Origin: Mycolicibacterium sarraceniae
Lineage (GTDB): Bacteria; Actinomycetota; Actinomycetes; Mycobacteriales; Mycobacteriaceae
Direction of reading: 5' to 3'
DNA length: 64,000 bases
Assembly: GCF_010731875.1 (NCBI RefSeq)
Contig: NZ_AP022595.1
Coordinates: 2,356,001 to 2,420,000, forward strand
The position numbers and the translations under genes were made by a program. A model generated the notes under the pieces. The model searched no databases. It was not told where the DNA came from and saw only the letters and a program-made list of their open reading frames with translations. Position 1 is the stretch's first letter. Every line of letters begins with the position of its first letter. Below are positions 26,801 to 36,578 of the stretch, one piece after another.

Positions 26801-27514
26801 ATGAGCAAGACCAGCAAGGCATATCGCGAAGCCGCCGAAAAGGTGGACCGCACCAAGCTCTACAGCCCGCTCGAGGCGGCCAAGCTCGCCAAGGAGACCT
26901 CGTCGAAGAACCAGGACGCGACCGTCGAGGTGGCGATCCGGCTCGGCGTCGACCCGCGTAAGGCCGACCAGATGGTCCGCGGCACGGTCAACCTGCCCAA
27001 CGGCACGGGTAAGACCGCGCGCGTCGCGGTGTTCGCCGTCGGCGAGAAGGCCGAGGCCGCGCTGGCCGCCGGCGCCGATGTCGTGGGCAGTGACGACCTG
27101 ATCGAGAAGATCCAGGGCGGCTTCCTGGACTTCGACGCCGCGATCGCCACGCCCGACCAGATGGCCAAGGTGGGCAAGATCGCCCGCGTGCTGGGCCCGC
27201 GCGGTCTGATGCCGAACCCCAAGACCGGCACCGTCACTCCCGATGTGGCCAAGGCCGTCAACGACATCAAGGGCGGCAAGATCAACTTCCGCGTCGACAA
27301 GCAGGCCAACCTGCACTTCGTGATCGGCAAGGCGTCCTTCGACGAGAAGAAGCTGGTGGAGAACTACGGTGCCGCGCTCGACGAGGTGCTGCGCGCCAAG
27401 CCGTCGTCCTCCAAGGGTCGCTACCTCAAGAAGATCACCGTGTCGACGACTACCGGCCCGGGCATCCCGGTCGACCCGGCCGTCGTCCGGAACTTCACCG
27501 AGGATCAGCTGTAA
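26801..27514 (+). CDS. rplA: 50S ribosomal protein L1
   Basis: A 237-residue protein with the L1 core: [40 protein letters not shown] and [17 protein letters not shown] precedes the ATG. Last gene of the operon; a perfect palindrome follows. Confidence 0.97.
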   Translation: MSKTSKAYREAAEKVDRTKLYSPLEAAKLAKETSSKNQDATVEVAIRLGVDPRKADQMVRGTVNLPNGTGKTARVAVFAVGEKAEAALAAGADVVGSDDLIEKIQGGFLDFDAAIATPDQMAKVGKIARVLGPRGLMPNPKTGTVTPDVAKAVNDIKGGKINFRVDKQANLHFVIGKASFDEKKLVENYGAALDEVLRAKPSSSKGRYLKKITVSTTTGPGIPVDPAVVRNFTEDQL

Positions 27515-27524
27515 TTCTTTAGCG

Positions 27525-27558
27525 CGAATGGCCACCTACCGCGGTAGGTGGCCATTCG
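27525..27558. terminator. perfect 34-bp palindrome after rplA
   Basis: A 16-bp stem (CGAATGGCCACCTACC and complement) with only GC between the arms, so the whole 34 bases read the same on both strands. It starts 11 bases after the rplA stop and is followed by TCTTTC. Clearly the operon terminator. Confidence 0.9.
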
Positions 27559-27584
27559 TCTTTCAGAGTGGAGTAGGGGGTGCT

Positions 27585-28109
27585 GTGCACGTTTTGTTCG
27601 TGTGCACCGGGAACATCTGCCGATCGCCGATCGCCGAGCGGCTCGCGGTGCTGTTCGCCGAGCGGCTACAGGTTCCGGAATTCACGGCGTCGAGTGCGGG
27701 GACACGGGCGCTGGTCGGTTACCCGATTCATCCGGACTCGGTGCGGGTGATCGAAAGCCTCGGCGGGGACGCGTCGGACTTCAGCGCCCGACGGTTGAGC
27801 GCGAAGATCGCCTCTGGTGCCGACCTGATTCTGACGATGACGCGCGAGCACTGCGACGTCGTGCTCGAGAAGGTGCCGCGGCAGCTCAGCAGGACTTACA
27901 CCCTCGCCCAGGCGGCGAGGCTCGCCGCCGAGTTCGCGCCCGCGAACATCACCGATCTGGCTGCGCTCCGCCCGCGGGTGGCGACTGACAAACGGTGGGA
28001 TATTAGCGACCCGATTGGCCAGAGCCCCGAGTTCTTCACCGACGTCGGCGGGCGGATCGCCGATTTGCTGCCCCCGATAGTGGAGCTGTGCCGGCGGTCG
28101 GTGAGCTGA
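27585..28109 (+). CDS. low-molecular-weight protein tyrosine phosphatase
   Basis: A 174-residue protein starting at GTG 27585. The phosphatase loop FVCTGNICRSP places the catalytic Cys7 and Arg13, and the general acid Asp is in WDISDPIGQ. In polysaccharide loci such enzymes (Wzb-like) dephosphorylate a tyrosine kinase that controls chain length; here it stands 15 bases from the convergent sugar-phosphate transferase gene and opens the surface-glycan region. No partner kinase is present in the window. Confidence 0.85.
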   Translation: MHVLFVCTGNICRSPIAERLAVLFAERLQVPEFTASSAGTRALVGYPIHPDSVRVIESLGGDASDFSARRLSAKIASGADLILTMTREHCDVVLEKVPRQLSRTYTLAQAARLAAEFAPANITDLAALRPRVATDKRWDISDPIGQSPEFFTDVGGRIADLLPPIVELCRRSVS

Positions 28110-28124
28110 GAGCGCGAAGCTTGC

Positions 28125-29642
28125 TCAGTACGCGCCGGCGTGGCTCAAGATGACCTTGACCGTTTTCACCGCGATCAGTAGGTCAGAGACCATCGACCAG
28201 TTTTCGACGTAGAACAGATCGAGCCGCACGGAGTCGCTCCAGGACAGGTCGGAGCGTCCGCTGACTTGCCACAGACCGGTGATGCCCGGGCGGACCAGCA
28301 GGCGGCGTCGGGTGGAGTCGTCGTAGGTTTCGACTTCACTGGCCAGCGGTGGCCGCGGGCCGACGACGCTCATGTCGCGCTTAAGGACATTGATGAACTG
28401 CGGCAACTCGTCAAGGCTGTATTTGCGCAGTACGCGACCAACCGGTGTGACTCGCGGGTCGTCGCGCATCTTGAACAGCACTCCGCCGGGGCTTTCGTTG
28501 AGCGAGACAAGTCCGCCGAGCATCGTGTCGGCGCGATCGACCATCGTGCGGAACTTGATTATCTGGAAGGGCCGCCCTTCCACTCCGATCCGCTCTTGCC
28601 GGTAGAAGACGGGCCCGGGGCTGGTCAGCTTGATGGCGAGACCGATGAGAGCGAGGATGGGTAGCCCGCAGAGCAGGACCAGGCTGGAGAACACCACGTC
28701 GAAGAGCCGCTTCTCAAACTGTTTGGCACCTTGGTAAGTGGGCTTTTCCACGTGGATGAGGGGGAGACCGGCGATCGGCCGCATCTGCAGACGCGGGCCG
28801 GCGACATCGACCACGCCGGGCGCGACGAACATGTCGATATTGAGGCCTTCGAGTTCCCACGACAGTTCACGCAAAGCGCGGCCATCGAGCTGCTCGGACG
28901 CGGCGACGGCGACGGCGAAGCTGTTGGTCTCGGTGGCGGCCGCGACGATATTCGACTCGTCGCCGAAGTTGGGGATGATCCCTACGCCCGCGATGTCGAG
29001 GGGCCTCCGGCTCGCTCGGCCGGAGACGCATGCTCCCACGACCGCGAATTCGGATCCGTTACCGGCGAAGGAACTGGCCAGATCACGAACGGCCGATGGG
29101 TTTCCGACGACCAGAATGCGGGTGACGCAATGGCCGTATCTTTTTCGCGCTTCGACGACAACGCGACGTGCGATCCAGCGAAAGAGGATCAACAGGAGGA
29201 TGCCGCTCGGGAGTGCGATCAGCAGATAACCGCGGGCGATCTCGAGTTTAAAGGCCATCGAGATGATCGCGATGCTGCCGAACGTCGCGGCCGTGCTGAC
29301 GCACACGCGTCGGTATTCCTCGACCCCGGAGCCGATGACGCGCGGTGCCCGCGAGCGGTTGATCGACAGCACCAGCATCCAGCCGACGATGATGAGGGTG
29401 GACACCACCAGATAGTTGGAGAAGTACACCACCCAGTCGCTGGACCCCCCACGGGGACGGGCAATCGCGAGCGGTCCGCCGAAGCGCAGCCATTGTGCGA
29501 GGGCCACAGCTAAGACGACAGCTAGCAAATCGACCGCCACGAGCCGGCGGGCATACGTCTCCTGCCACCCAGGTGGCCGTGCGTCGACTTGCACACCACG
29601 TATCGACGGCTCGAACGGGTCGCCGTCGCTCACAGCCCTCAC
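28125..29642 (-). CDS. polyprenyl-phosphate glycosyl-1-phosphate transferase (initiating enzyme)
   Basis: A 505-residue membrane protein. An N-terminal module with about four helices and a Rossmann-like domain (RILVVGNPSAVRDLA) is followed by a membrane helix and the C-terminal bacterial sugar transferase domain (FYRQERIGVEGRPFQIIKFR; LRKYSLDELPQFINVLKRDM; VGPRPPL; RPGITGLWQVSGRS). It transfers a sugar-1-phosphate to undecaprenyl/decaprenyl phosphate and so starts repeat-unit assembly of an exported polysaccharide. The domain order is that of WbaP/CpsE-type enzymes. Specific sugar unknown. Confidence 0.9.
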   Translation of the reverse strand: MRAVSDGDPFEPSIRGVQVDARPPGWQETYARRLVAVDLLAVVLAVALAQWLRFGGPLAIARPRGGSSDWVVYFSNYLVVSTLIIVGWMLVLSINRSRAPRVIGSGVEEYRRVCVSTAATFGSIAIISMAFKLEIARGYLLIALPSGILLLILFRWIARRVVVEARKRYGHCVTRILVVGNPSAVRDLASSFAGNGSEFAVVGACVSGRASRRPLDIAGVGIIPNFGDESNIVAAATETNSFAVAVAASEQLDGRALRELSWELEGLNIDMFVAPGVVDVAGPRLQMRPIAGLPLIHVEKPTYQGAKQFEKRLFDVVFSSLVLLCGLPILALIGLAIKLTSPGPVFYRQERIGVEGRPFQIIKFRTMVDRADTMLGGLVSLNESPGGVLFKMRDDPRVTPVGRVLRKYSLDELPQFINVLKRDMSVVGPRPPLASEVETYDDSTRRRLLVRPGITGLWQVSGRSDLSWSDSVRLDLFYVENWSMVSDLLIAVKTVKVILSHAGAY

Positions 29643-30180
29643 ATGTCCCCCACGACCCGCTTCCGTCCCTCGCGGAAACTAACGTAAGGATAGTCCCAGC
29701 GGCGTGTGGATACACAATGAACAGCAAACCTCGATTGAGGAAGCTGGGGTGTTTCTCGTCGCAAGGGAAGCTCGTGGTTCGTGTTGCCGCCGATTCAGCA
29801 AGTCGGCGATGACCACGGACTCATAGCCATGAGCGGGAAGAACTGTCGCGTAGCCTGTATTCAGCGAAACAACGCAAACCTCGACGACGAATGGTGACGA
29901 TCGTTTCCTCGCCGACGCGCATGGGACGAATACGTCCACTGGCAAACCGTCCTCGCGCTGTCCTCGGGCGAATCGCCGGGCATGATCAAAGGATCATGGT
30001 GGTTTCTCGAAGGTGCCGCCAATGATTCAATCGTGCAAGGATGTTGCGTGCTCGCGACACTAGGAGACGGTCCGTTTCAGGTCCTTCGGCCAGTTTGAAA
30101 CGTCGAGGAGCTTCTGAGGGGGCACTCTGGCGTTGGCACCAGCCAAGCTCGAGGAAAGCAATCGAAATGAGGCGTGAGTC
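29643..30180. other. divergent intergenic region of the polysaccharide locus
   Basis: About 540 bases between two divergent genes (the sugar-phosphate transferase and the nucleotide-sugar dehydrogenase), so both promoters should lie here. No convincing reading frame or RNA gene is visible. Base composition is less GC-rich around 29700-29900. Confidence 0.35.
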
Positions 30181-31518
30181 ATGACCCACCAATTCCGGAT
30201 AGGTGTGGGCGTTTTTGGGCTCGGCTACGTCGGCTGCGTCTCGGCTGCGTGCCTCGCCTTGCGGGGGTGTCAGGTCATCGGAGTCGACGTGAACGCCGAC
30301 AAGGTCGACATGCTGGGCCGAGGTGTCGCACCGATTCTCGAAGAGCGGATTGGTGAGCTGGCCGCCGAAGCCGTCGCGGCGGGAACGCTGACCGTGACCA
30401 CTAAGGCCCGGCATGCGGTAGCCAGGTCAGACATCTCGCTGATCTGCGTCGGAACACCGTCGACCCCCACGGGGGAGCTGACGACGGCGTTCTTGGAACA
30501 GGTGACCGCGGAGATCGGTGTTGCCCTTGCAGAGATGGACCGTTGGCATGTCGTCGTTTATCGCAGCACGATGCTTCCGGGAACGTGTGAGAGCCTGCTG
30601 ATTCCGATGCTCGAACAACTGTCGGGGAAGCGCGCTGGCGTTGATTTCGGCGTCTGCGTCAATCCAGAGTTTCTCCGTGAAGGGACCAGTGTCAAAGATT
30701 TCTTTGACCCGCCGAAAACGGTTGTTGGCGCCAGTGATTCGCGCACAGCCGAGACGGTGATGGCACTCTACGAGGACCTGCCCGGACCTCGCTACGTGGT
30801 TCCGATCAGTGTCGCCGAGATGACCAAGTACGTTGACAACAGCTTTCATGCGCTGAAAGTGGCATTTGCCAACGAGATCGGCGCGATCTGCGCCTCGCTG
30901 GGCCTTGATTCGCATGACGTCATGGACATCTTTCTTGCTGACACGAAGTTGAATCTGGGCTCGGCATACCTGCGCCCGGGGTTCGCCTTCGGGGGGTCCT
31001 GTCTGCCAAAGGACGTCCGGGCGCTCAATCACATAGCCCGGCATAACATCGTGGACACGCCGTTGCTCGGAAATCTGTTGCGGTCCAACGAAAGTCATCT
31101 GCAGCGCGCCGTCGACCTGGTCATCGCGGATGGACGCCGCAAAGTAGGGATATTCGGCCTTGCGTTCAAGACAGGTACTGATGATCTCCGGGAGAGCCCG
31201 TTGGTGGAATTGGCGGAACGTTTGATCGGCAAGGGGTTCGACGTGAGGATTTTCGATGCGAACGTAGCTCTGTCGCGGCTAGTGGGCGCCAACCGGACCT
31301 ACATAAGTCAACGGCTCCCACATATCGGCCGGCTACTCAGTGACGATATCGACGCAGTCCTTGGCCATGGAGAAATACTGATCGTCGGGACATGTGCGTC
31401 CGAAGTCAGCGAGGCGGTCGCTCGATGTTCACCCGATCAGCGAGTTATCGATCTGGTTCGGTTGCCTGACGCGCGGAAATGGCGCGATCGTGAAAGCTAC
31501 ACGGGTATAGCGTGGTAG
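30181..31518 (+). CDS. UDP-glucose/GDP-mannose 6-dehydrogenase
   Basis: A 445-residue NAD-dependent enzyme oxidising a nucleotide sugar to its uronic acid. N-terminal NAD domain (VGVFGLGYVGCVSAACLA), central helical domain and C-terminal domain (GLAFKTGTDDLRESP). The catalytic cysteine is Cys274 in FGGSCLPKD. The central part most resembles GDP-mannose dehydrogenases, but the sugar cannot be assigned safely. It supplies an acidic sugar for the polysaccharide of this locus. Confidence 0.9.
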   Translation: MTHQFRIGVGVFGLGYVGCVSAACLALRGCQVIGVDVNADKVDMLGRGVAPILEERIGELAAEAVAAGTLTVTTKARHAVARSDISLICVGTPSTPTGELTTAFLEQVTAEIGVALAEMDRWHVVVYRSTMLPGTCESLLIPMLEQLSGKRAGVDFGVCVNPEFLREGTSVKDFFDPPKTVVGASDSRTAETVMALYEDLPGPRYVVPISVAEMTKYVDNSFHALKVAFANEIGAICASLGLDSHDVMDIFLADTKLNLGSAYLRPGFAFGGSCLPKDVRALNHIARHNIVDTPLLGNLLRSNESHLQRAVDLVIADGRRKVGIFGLAFKTGTDDLRESPLVELAERLIGKGFDVRIFDANVALSRLVGANRTYISQRLPHIGRLLSDDIDAVLGHGEILIVGTCASEVSEAVARCSPDQRVIDLVRLPDARKWRDRESYTGIAW

Positions 31519-31613
31519 CGGCGCTGTTATAAATGGGAAGTCGGCACACGTTACTAGACTTGACCATCTCAGTGTTGACCCATGTAACTCGAACGAAGGG
31601 CCAAGGGATCGTT

Positions 31614-32645
31614 GTGAACACCCAGCCGCTGGCTCGCCCAGAGTTGAGCGCAACTGCTATTGCTCACCTGGTGTGCCCTTGCTGTAGAGGTATCCTGGCA
31701 TCGTCGGCGGGTGAAGGGATGACGTGTCAGAGTCCCGCCTGCGGAAAGCGATTTCCCATAGTAGACGGAATACCGATTCTGATCGACGAAGAGAATAGTG
31801 TCTTCGCGCTGAGTGACTTCGTAGCACGGCGAGAGACGTTCTTCCCTACGAATTCGCGACTGAAACAACGACTGCGGAGACTTCTTCCTTCGGTGAGCGC
31901 CAACATCGTGGCCGAAGACAACTATGTGAACTTCGCACGTCTCCTGGAGGACATGCTCACGACAACTAAGCCGCGTGTGTTGATCCTTGGCGGCAGTATC
32001 GTGGGCTCGGGGATGGACCTATTGCTAAGTCGGTCGGATTTTGAGTTCATAGAGTCAGACGTGGCGTTTGGGCCGCGCACGAGCATCGTTTTGGATGCGC
32101 ATGCCATCCCCTTCTCGGACTGCTCATTCGATGGTGTGATTGCCCAGGCCGTCCTTGAGCACGTGGTTGACCCCGGGAAGGTTGTTGACGAAATACACCG
32201 CGTATTAAGAGACGACGGCATCGTTTATGCCGATACACCGTTCATGCAGCAAGTCCATGCCGGCGCGTACGATTTCACACGATTCACACATTTGGGTCAC
32301 AGACGCCTTTTTCGCAAATTCGATGAGATTGCCAGCGGTGCAACATGTGGTACCGGTATGGCACTGGCGTGGTCTTATAAGGCCTTTTTGATGAGCTTAA
32401 CTAATAAAAAGTCGTTGCACAAACTCGCCATGGTGTTCGCTGCCTTCACATCTTTTTTCTTCAAGTACATGGACAAGTTCACTATCAACAATCCCGCGTC
32501 CCTGGACGCGGCTTCGGGAATATATTTTCTCGGCCGAAAGAGTGCGGCAGTACTGTCGGACAGAGAGTTGCTGCTCCAATATCGGGGTGCAGGCCGGCCG
32601 GCTGCGATAGAAATGCCATCCGAGGCGACAGCTGAGGAACGCTAA
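31614..32645 (+). CDS. SAM-dependent methyltransferase with N-terminal zinc-ribbon
   Basis: The N-terminal part has a Trm112-like metal-binding knuckle (LVCPCCRGIL and CQSPACGKRFPIVDGIPIL), then a class I methyltransferase domain (RVLILGGSIVGSGMD; DAHAIPFSDCSFDGVIAQAV; HRVLRDDGIVYADTPFMQQV). GTG 31614 follows AAGGGATC; the alternative ATG at 31533 would add an unsupported 27 residues. Such enzymes methylate sugars or lipid-linked intermediates. Follows the dehydrogenase on the same strand. Confidence 0.75.
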   Translation: MNTQPLARPELSATAIAHLVCPCCRGILASSAGEGMTCQSPACGKRFPIVDGIPILIDEENSVFALSDFVARRETFFPTNSRLKQRLRRLLPSVSANIVAEDNYVNFARLLEDMLTTTKPRVLILGGSIVGSGMDLLLSRSDFEFIESDVAFGPRTSIVLDAHAIPFSDCSFDGVIAQAVLEHVVDPGKVVDEIHRVLRDDGIVYADTPFMQQVHAGAYDFTRFTHLGHRRLFRKFDEIASGATCGTGMALAWSYKAFLMSLTNKKSLHKLAMVFAAFTSFFFKYMDKFTINNPASLDAASGIYFLGRKSAAVLSDRELLLQYRGAGRPAAIEMPSEATAEER

Positions 32646-32734
32646 TGTATCCAGACGCGGTTCTGCGAGCCGGCCGCGTCAGCGTCGGACAGTGCTGATT
32701 GACAGTTCCCGCCGATCAAGCTCGACCAGTGGAA

Positions 32735-34786
32735 TTAGTGGCTCAGGTCACTAGCCCCCGCTGCGTATTCGCCAGCAGACGCGATCGCTGCTTGTAGATC
32801 CGGGGCGAGTGCCGCTGACTGGGGCACGCTTATATGGGCCGAGTCCCGGTAGCGCACAAAGTTTGGCGCTTCCGTCGAACAGACTTGGGCCGGACAGAGC
32901 GCAGCGGCTGGATCCCAGATAGCGGCCCCGGTATCGTGTGCGACCTCCTTCAGAACAGAGCGTGTGGCCAACACGGGAGTGATCGCGGCTTCGAGCGTGG
33001 TTTCTGTGGCGCAGCGCTTTTCGATGACGTCGAACAGGTTGCACCGGCTGGGGTCCCAATTCAGGTGCGGAATTGTTTGAATCAGTAGCACTTTCTGTCC
33101 CGCGCTCATGAGAGTCTCGACGGTTCGGAGCAGACCGATCCGCAGAGCTGCGACCTTTCGGCTCGATTCGGTGGAAAGCGCTTCGATCGAGTTACCAGCC
33201 TTGAATATGCTTGAGTGCCAGTATTGGTCGGTGTTGGCGATCACGACTACGCCAGGTTCGCTGCGCTTCAGATAGTCAAGAGTGCCTTCGACATATCGTC
33301 GACAGACTGCTTTATCTGATGGGGGCGGTGTGTCTAGGTAGATATCGACCATCGGGCAAGCAACCGCCGCGGCTACGACGACCTGTCGTCCGAGGTGTCT
33401 TCCCGCAGCAATGATGCCTTCGCTGAACTGAGTCGAGTTCGAGTCGCCGACCAAGTAGATCGGACTGCCTGCCGCGTCCGAGCCCCACGTGCAGTGGCTC
33501 TTGACCGCTGGGTCTAGTGGTTGACGCTCGTCACAGCCTGCAATGGTTGCGGTATGAAGCGGGATCGTCGCCGCCTGAAGGTGGCGCACGGGCTGCGACC
33601 ACCACCCACGTGAGGCGCTGAACCATAGGCTGCCTCCAAGGAGCATCGGAATCACGAGCACCGTGGCCACCAAACCAATCCAGTGACGGCGGTTGAGCCC
33701 CTCGAGCTTTCGGATGGGTTCTTCCACATACCTGTAGGAGAACATCGCCGGAGCACACGATAGGACGGCTGCCCCGAACAACGCCCAGGGGTCGTGGGGT
33801 AACAGCAGTCCGGCGACGACGATGAATGGCCAATGCCACAAGTAGACGGAGTACGACCAGTCGCCGACCTTGACCATGGCACGTGCGGCTAGCAACCGAA
33901 ACGCCGGACCCGTGGCGCGAGTTCCGGAGAGAATGAGCAGCAGTGTGCCGGTGACAGGTAGGAGAGTCCAGGTTCCCGGAAATGGTGTTCGGTCATTGAT
34001 GACCAAGACAGAACCGATGACGATAGCCAAACCTATGATGCTCAGAACCTGACAGAGGCGTGTCGAAGCAGGCGCCCAGCGTGCGAGCATCAACGCCAAT
34101 AGTGCCCCGGCGGCGAACTCCCAGACCCGGGTCACCGGACCGTAAAAGCCCAGGATTCGTTGGAAGCCAGGAACACTGACTCCGTGCGAACTCACGACGG
34201 CTAGCGTGAATGAGACTGCGCCAGATGCCGCGACGATGAGCAACGGGCTGAGTGTCATGAAACGCCGTCGGGATCGCGCCAGCACCCAGCCGAGGAGAAT
34301 CAGCATGGGAAAGACGAGATAGAACTGCTCCTCGACGGACAGCGACCAGGTGTGCAATAGCGGGTTGGTGTCGGCTTTGGCGTTGAAATAACCACCGGCG
34401 GTGGTGGCGATCACGATGTTCGCCACAAGCGCCATGGCGCCGACAGCTGTCTGGCCTGCTGTCTGCTGCGGACCCAATGGAGAAACAAAAGCGGCAGACA
34501 GCATCATCGTCACCGCGATCATCAGGGCTAACGCTGGTGTCAGCCGCTTGAAGCGGCGCAGATAGAAGTCGCCGAATTTGATGCGGCCGGACTGCTGCAA
34601 GTGCCGATGCAGCATCGCTGTGATGACGAATCCTGAGATCACGAAGAAGATGTCGACGCCGACAAAGCCACCCGGCAGAGGCAGCCCCGCGTGAAACGCG
34701 ACCACGACAAGCACGGCGATCGCCCGCATACCCTGAATATCAAGGCGCCGATTGCTCGGCGCTTCGGGTTGTTGGTCGCCAAGCAA
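32735..34786 (-). CDS. OafA-type acyltransferase with C-terminal SGNH domain
   Basis: A 683-residue membrane protein. Residues about 15-380 are an acyltransferase-3 domain with ten or so helices, the RLDIQGMRAIAVLVVVAFHA start and the conserved GFVGVDIFFVISGFVI. The extracytoplasmic C-terminal third is an SGNH hydrolase-like domain with VGDSNSTQF (nucleophile Ser) and DSAHIS. It O-acetylates (or acylates) an exported glycan. Transcribed opposite to its neighbours. Confidence 0.9.
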   Translation of the reverse strand: MLGDQQPEAPSNRRLDIQGMRAIAVLVVVAFHAGLPLPGGFVGVDIFFVISGFVITAMLHRHLQQSGRIKFGDFYLRRFKRLTPALALMIAVTMMLSAAFVSPLGPQQTAGQTAVGAMALVANIVIATTAGGYFNAKADTNPLLHTWSLSVEEQFYLVFPMLILLGWVLARSRRRFMTLSPLLIVAASGAVSFTLAVVSSHGVSVPGFQRILGFYGPVTRVWEFAAGALLALMLARWAPASTRLCQVLSIIGLAIVIGSVLVINDRTPFPGTWTLLPVTGTLLLILSGTRATGPAFRLLAARAMVKVGDWSYSVYLWHWPFIVVAGLLLPHDPWALFGAAVLSCAPAMFSYRYVEEPIRKLEGLNRRHWIGLVATVLVIPMLLGGSLWFSASRGWWSQPVRHLQAATIPLHTATIAGCDERQPLDPAVKSHCTWGSDAAGSPIYLVGDSNSTQFSEGIIAAGRHLGRQVVVAAAVACPMVDIYLDTPPPSDKAVCRRYVEGTLDYLKRSEPGVVVIANTDQYWHSSIFKAGNSIEALSTESSRKVAALRIGLLRTVETLMSAGQKVLLIQTIPHLNWDPSRCNLFDVIEKRCATETTLEAAITPVLATRSVLKEVAHDTGAAIWDPAAALCPAQVCSTEAPNFVRYRDSAHISVPQSAALAPDLQAAIASAGEYAAGASDLSH

Positions 34787-34860
34787 GGGAACCCCCTGAG
34801 TTATCGTCGCGGCGATTCCGCGGGGCCACTAGATCGCCCTGTCGCGGGACGATAGCATCG

Positions 34861-35401
34861 GTGGGTCGCAGCGCGCCGGACTTGAGCCGCTTCCTCCAGC
34901 AGCCGCCGGATGACAGCCTGCGCCACGGAAAGCGCTACCTACTCGCTTACCTCGGTGTGATGGGTCCGCAGGATGGCGTGGACTACGCGTTGCGGGCGCT
35001 GAAACTGTTGCGCGACAACCTCGCACGCGATGACTTCCACTGCATCTTCATGGGAGCGGGTGACAGCTACGACGACATGGTCGCGCTCAGTAGCCAACTG
35101 GGCCTCGACGACGTGATAGCCTTTCCCGGCAGGGCTCCCGACGAGTATGTCCAACGCTGCCTCTCGACCGCCGACGTCTGCTTGTCCCCGGCATTCGGCA
35201 GGCGAGGGGGCAATCTATGTGCCAGCCAACGATGAGCTAGCGTTCGCGCAAGCTATCAGCGACTTGCTCGACGAACCCGCCCGCCGAACCACGATGGGAC
35301 TACTCGGACGGGCCCGCCTCGAGAAACAGCTTTCATGGGAGTTCTCCCGCCAAGAGTTGGTTGAGTTCTATCACCGCATGATCCCAACGGCTGGCAGCTG
35401 A
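34861..35401 (+). pseudogene. GT4 glycosyltransferase remnant with internal deletion
   Basis: Only the C-terminal half is left: GKRYLLAYLGVMGPQDGVDY and DDVIAFPGRAPDEYVQRCLS are typical of GT4 enzymes. After TADVCLSPAF near 35204 the frame breaks. The conserved segment expected there (PLND...MNK...EYMA.G.PVV) is absent, and the protein resumes in another frame as GEGAIYVPANDELAFAQAIS to the stop at 35399. The N-terminal half is also missing. Two deletions therefore inactivated this gene. Confidence 0.8.
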
Positions 35402-35464
35402 CATGTGACACTTGATTCTCGGTGAATTGGTGGAGCGTTTAGATCGATTGGGGGGCGTCAGCAC

Positions 35465-36373
35465 ATGTCTGCAACACGTTCATCGGGAGAGGAGCATTCC
35501 GGGGTGAGGCAGTCTGCGAGATCGTTCCTGCGCGTGAGGTCCGCGCGACTCCGTCAACGTGGCATTCGAACAGCCCGAGCACTCGTTGACGCGTGCGCAA
35601 GACCGCCTTGGGTCAGGCCCGGTCACTTCTACTCGCCGATGAATTCTAGCGATGACATCGAGCGGGCCCTGAGATGGCCTGCTGAAGCACCAGGTATCGA
35701 CCTCCGCGAGGCTGAGCAGTTGGCGTTGTTTCGAGACTTGGTTCCGCTCTTTGATGGAGTCCCCGAACGCCGCTACAAAACGAACGGGATGTACGGGCCC
35801 GCAGATGCGTCTCTTTACCAGGCTATGGTGCGCCACTTGAGCCCCCAACGCGTGGTAGAGGTTGGATCAGGTTATTCAACAGCGAAATTACTGGACACGG
35901 CCGAGTATTTGTTGCCCGACCTCCGCGTAACCTGTGTTGAGCCCTATCCTGACCGGTTGCTGGCGCTGCTGAAATCGGGGGACAAGGTGGACGTGACCGT
36001 GTGTCCAGTTCAAGACGCAGATATGGAGATCTTCACTTCACTTGAAGATTCCGACATTTTATTCATCGATTCCACTCACGTCGCGAAGGCCGGATCTGAC
36101 GTCGTCTGGCTTTTCCTCCATGTTCTGCCGCGCCTTCGAAAAGGCGTAGTGGTGCACGTTCACGACATATTCTGGCCCTTCGAATATCCGGCCCAATGGC
36201 ATAATGAGGGACGGAATTGGAACGAAGATTATTTCTTGCATGCATTTCTTTGCAACAACAGCGCATGGCGTATCGAAGTTTTTAGTTCGTGGCTGTGGCA
36301 CCGACATTCGGAGTTGGTGCCTAGCGATTTGCGCGCCGAGAGTCCGGGTTCAATTTGGCTGCGACGCTGCTGA
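35465..36373 (+). CDS. class I methyltransferase of the polysaccharide locus
   Basis: A 302-residue protein with a SAM motif VVEVGSGYSTAKLLDTAEYL (about residue 135) and DILFIDSTHVAKAGSDVVWL, the pattern of Methyltransf_24-like enzymes that accompany glycosyltransferases. The catalytic pocket residues HVHDIFWPFEYP and EDYFLHAFLCNN are typical of this group. It probably methylates a sugar. Complete; the next IS block starts shortly after its stop. Confidence 0.75.
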   Translation: MSATRSSGEEHSGVRQSARSFLRVRSARLRQRGIRTARALVDACARPPWVRPGHFYSPMNSSDDIERALRWPAEAPGIDLREAEQLALFRDLVPLFDGVPERRYKTNGMYGPADASLYQAMVRHLSPQRVVEVGSGYSTAKLLDTAEYLLPDLRVTCVEPYPDRLLALLKSGDKVDVTVCPVQDADMEIFTSLEDSDILFIDSTHVAKAGSDVVWLFLHVLPRLRKGVVVHVHDIFWPFEYPAQWHNEGRNWNEDYFLHAFLCNNSAWRIEVFSSWLWHRHSELVPSDLRAESPGSIWLRRC

Positions 36374-36525
36374 ACACTGGATGCCGAGAGAATACGGCGA
36401 TTGAGCTCTGGCAGTTGTTCTAGCTACTTCGACCTGAAAAAGTCGGTGGGTTGATCCGGGGGTTGGCGGTGCCGAGCTGGAAAGATTGCCTCAAAGCCCT
36501 TATTGCGGAAGGGATTGAGGCCATC

Positions 36526-36578
36526 GTGTTTCGTACTGTAGGCGATCAGCCGTCGTTCTGGGAGTCGTTGCTGCCGGA
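36526..36578 (+). pseudogene. N-terminal scrap of an IS5/IS1182-type transposase
   Basis: From GTG 36526 the peptide VFRTVGDQPSFWESLLPD matches the first residues of IS1182/IS5-type transposases. The frame ends where the tip of the IS1549-like element begins. Only 18 residues remain. The 90 bases upstream (36430-36525) may be the left end of that IS. Confidence 0.5.

Noticed and set aside
29986..30414. A 142-codon minus frame before the dehydrogenase gene
   Set aside because: It overlaps the start of a well-supported gene and shows no family motif.
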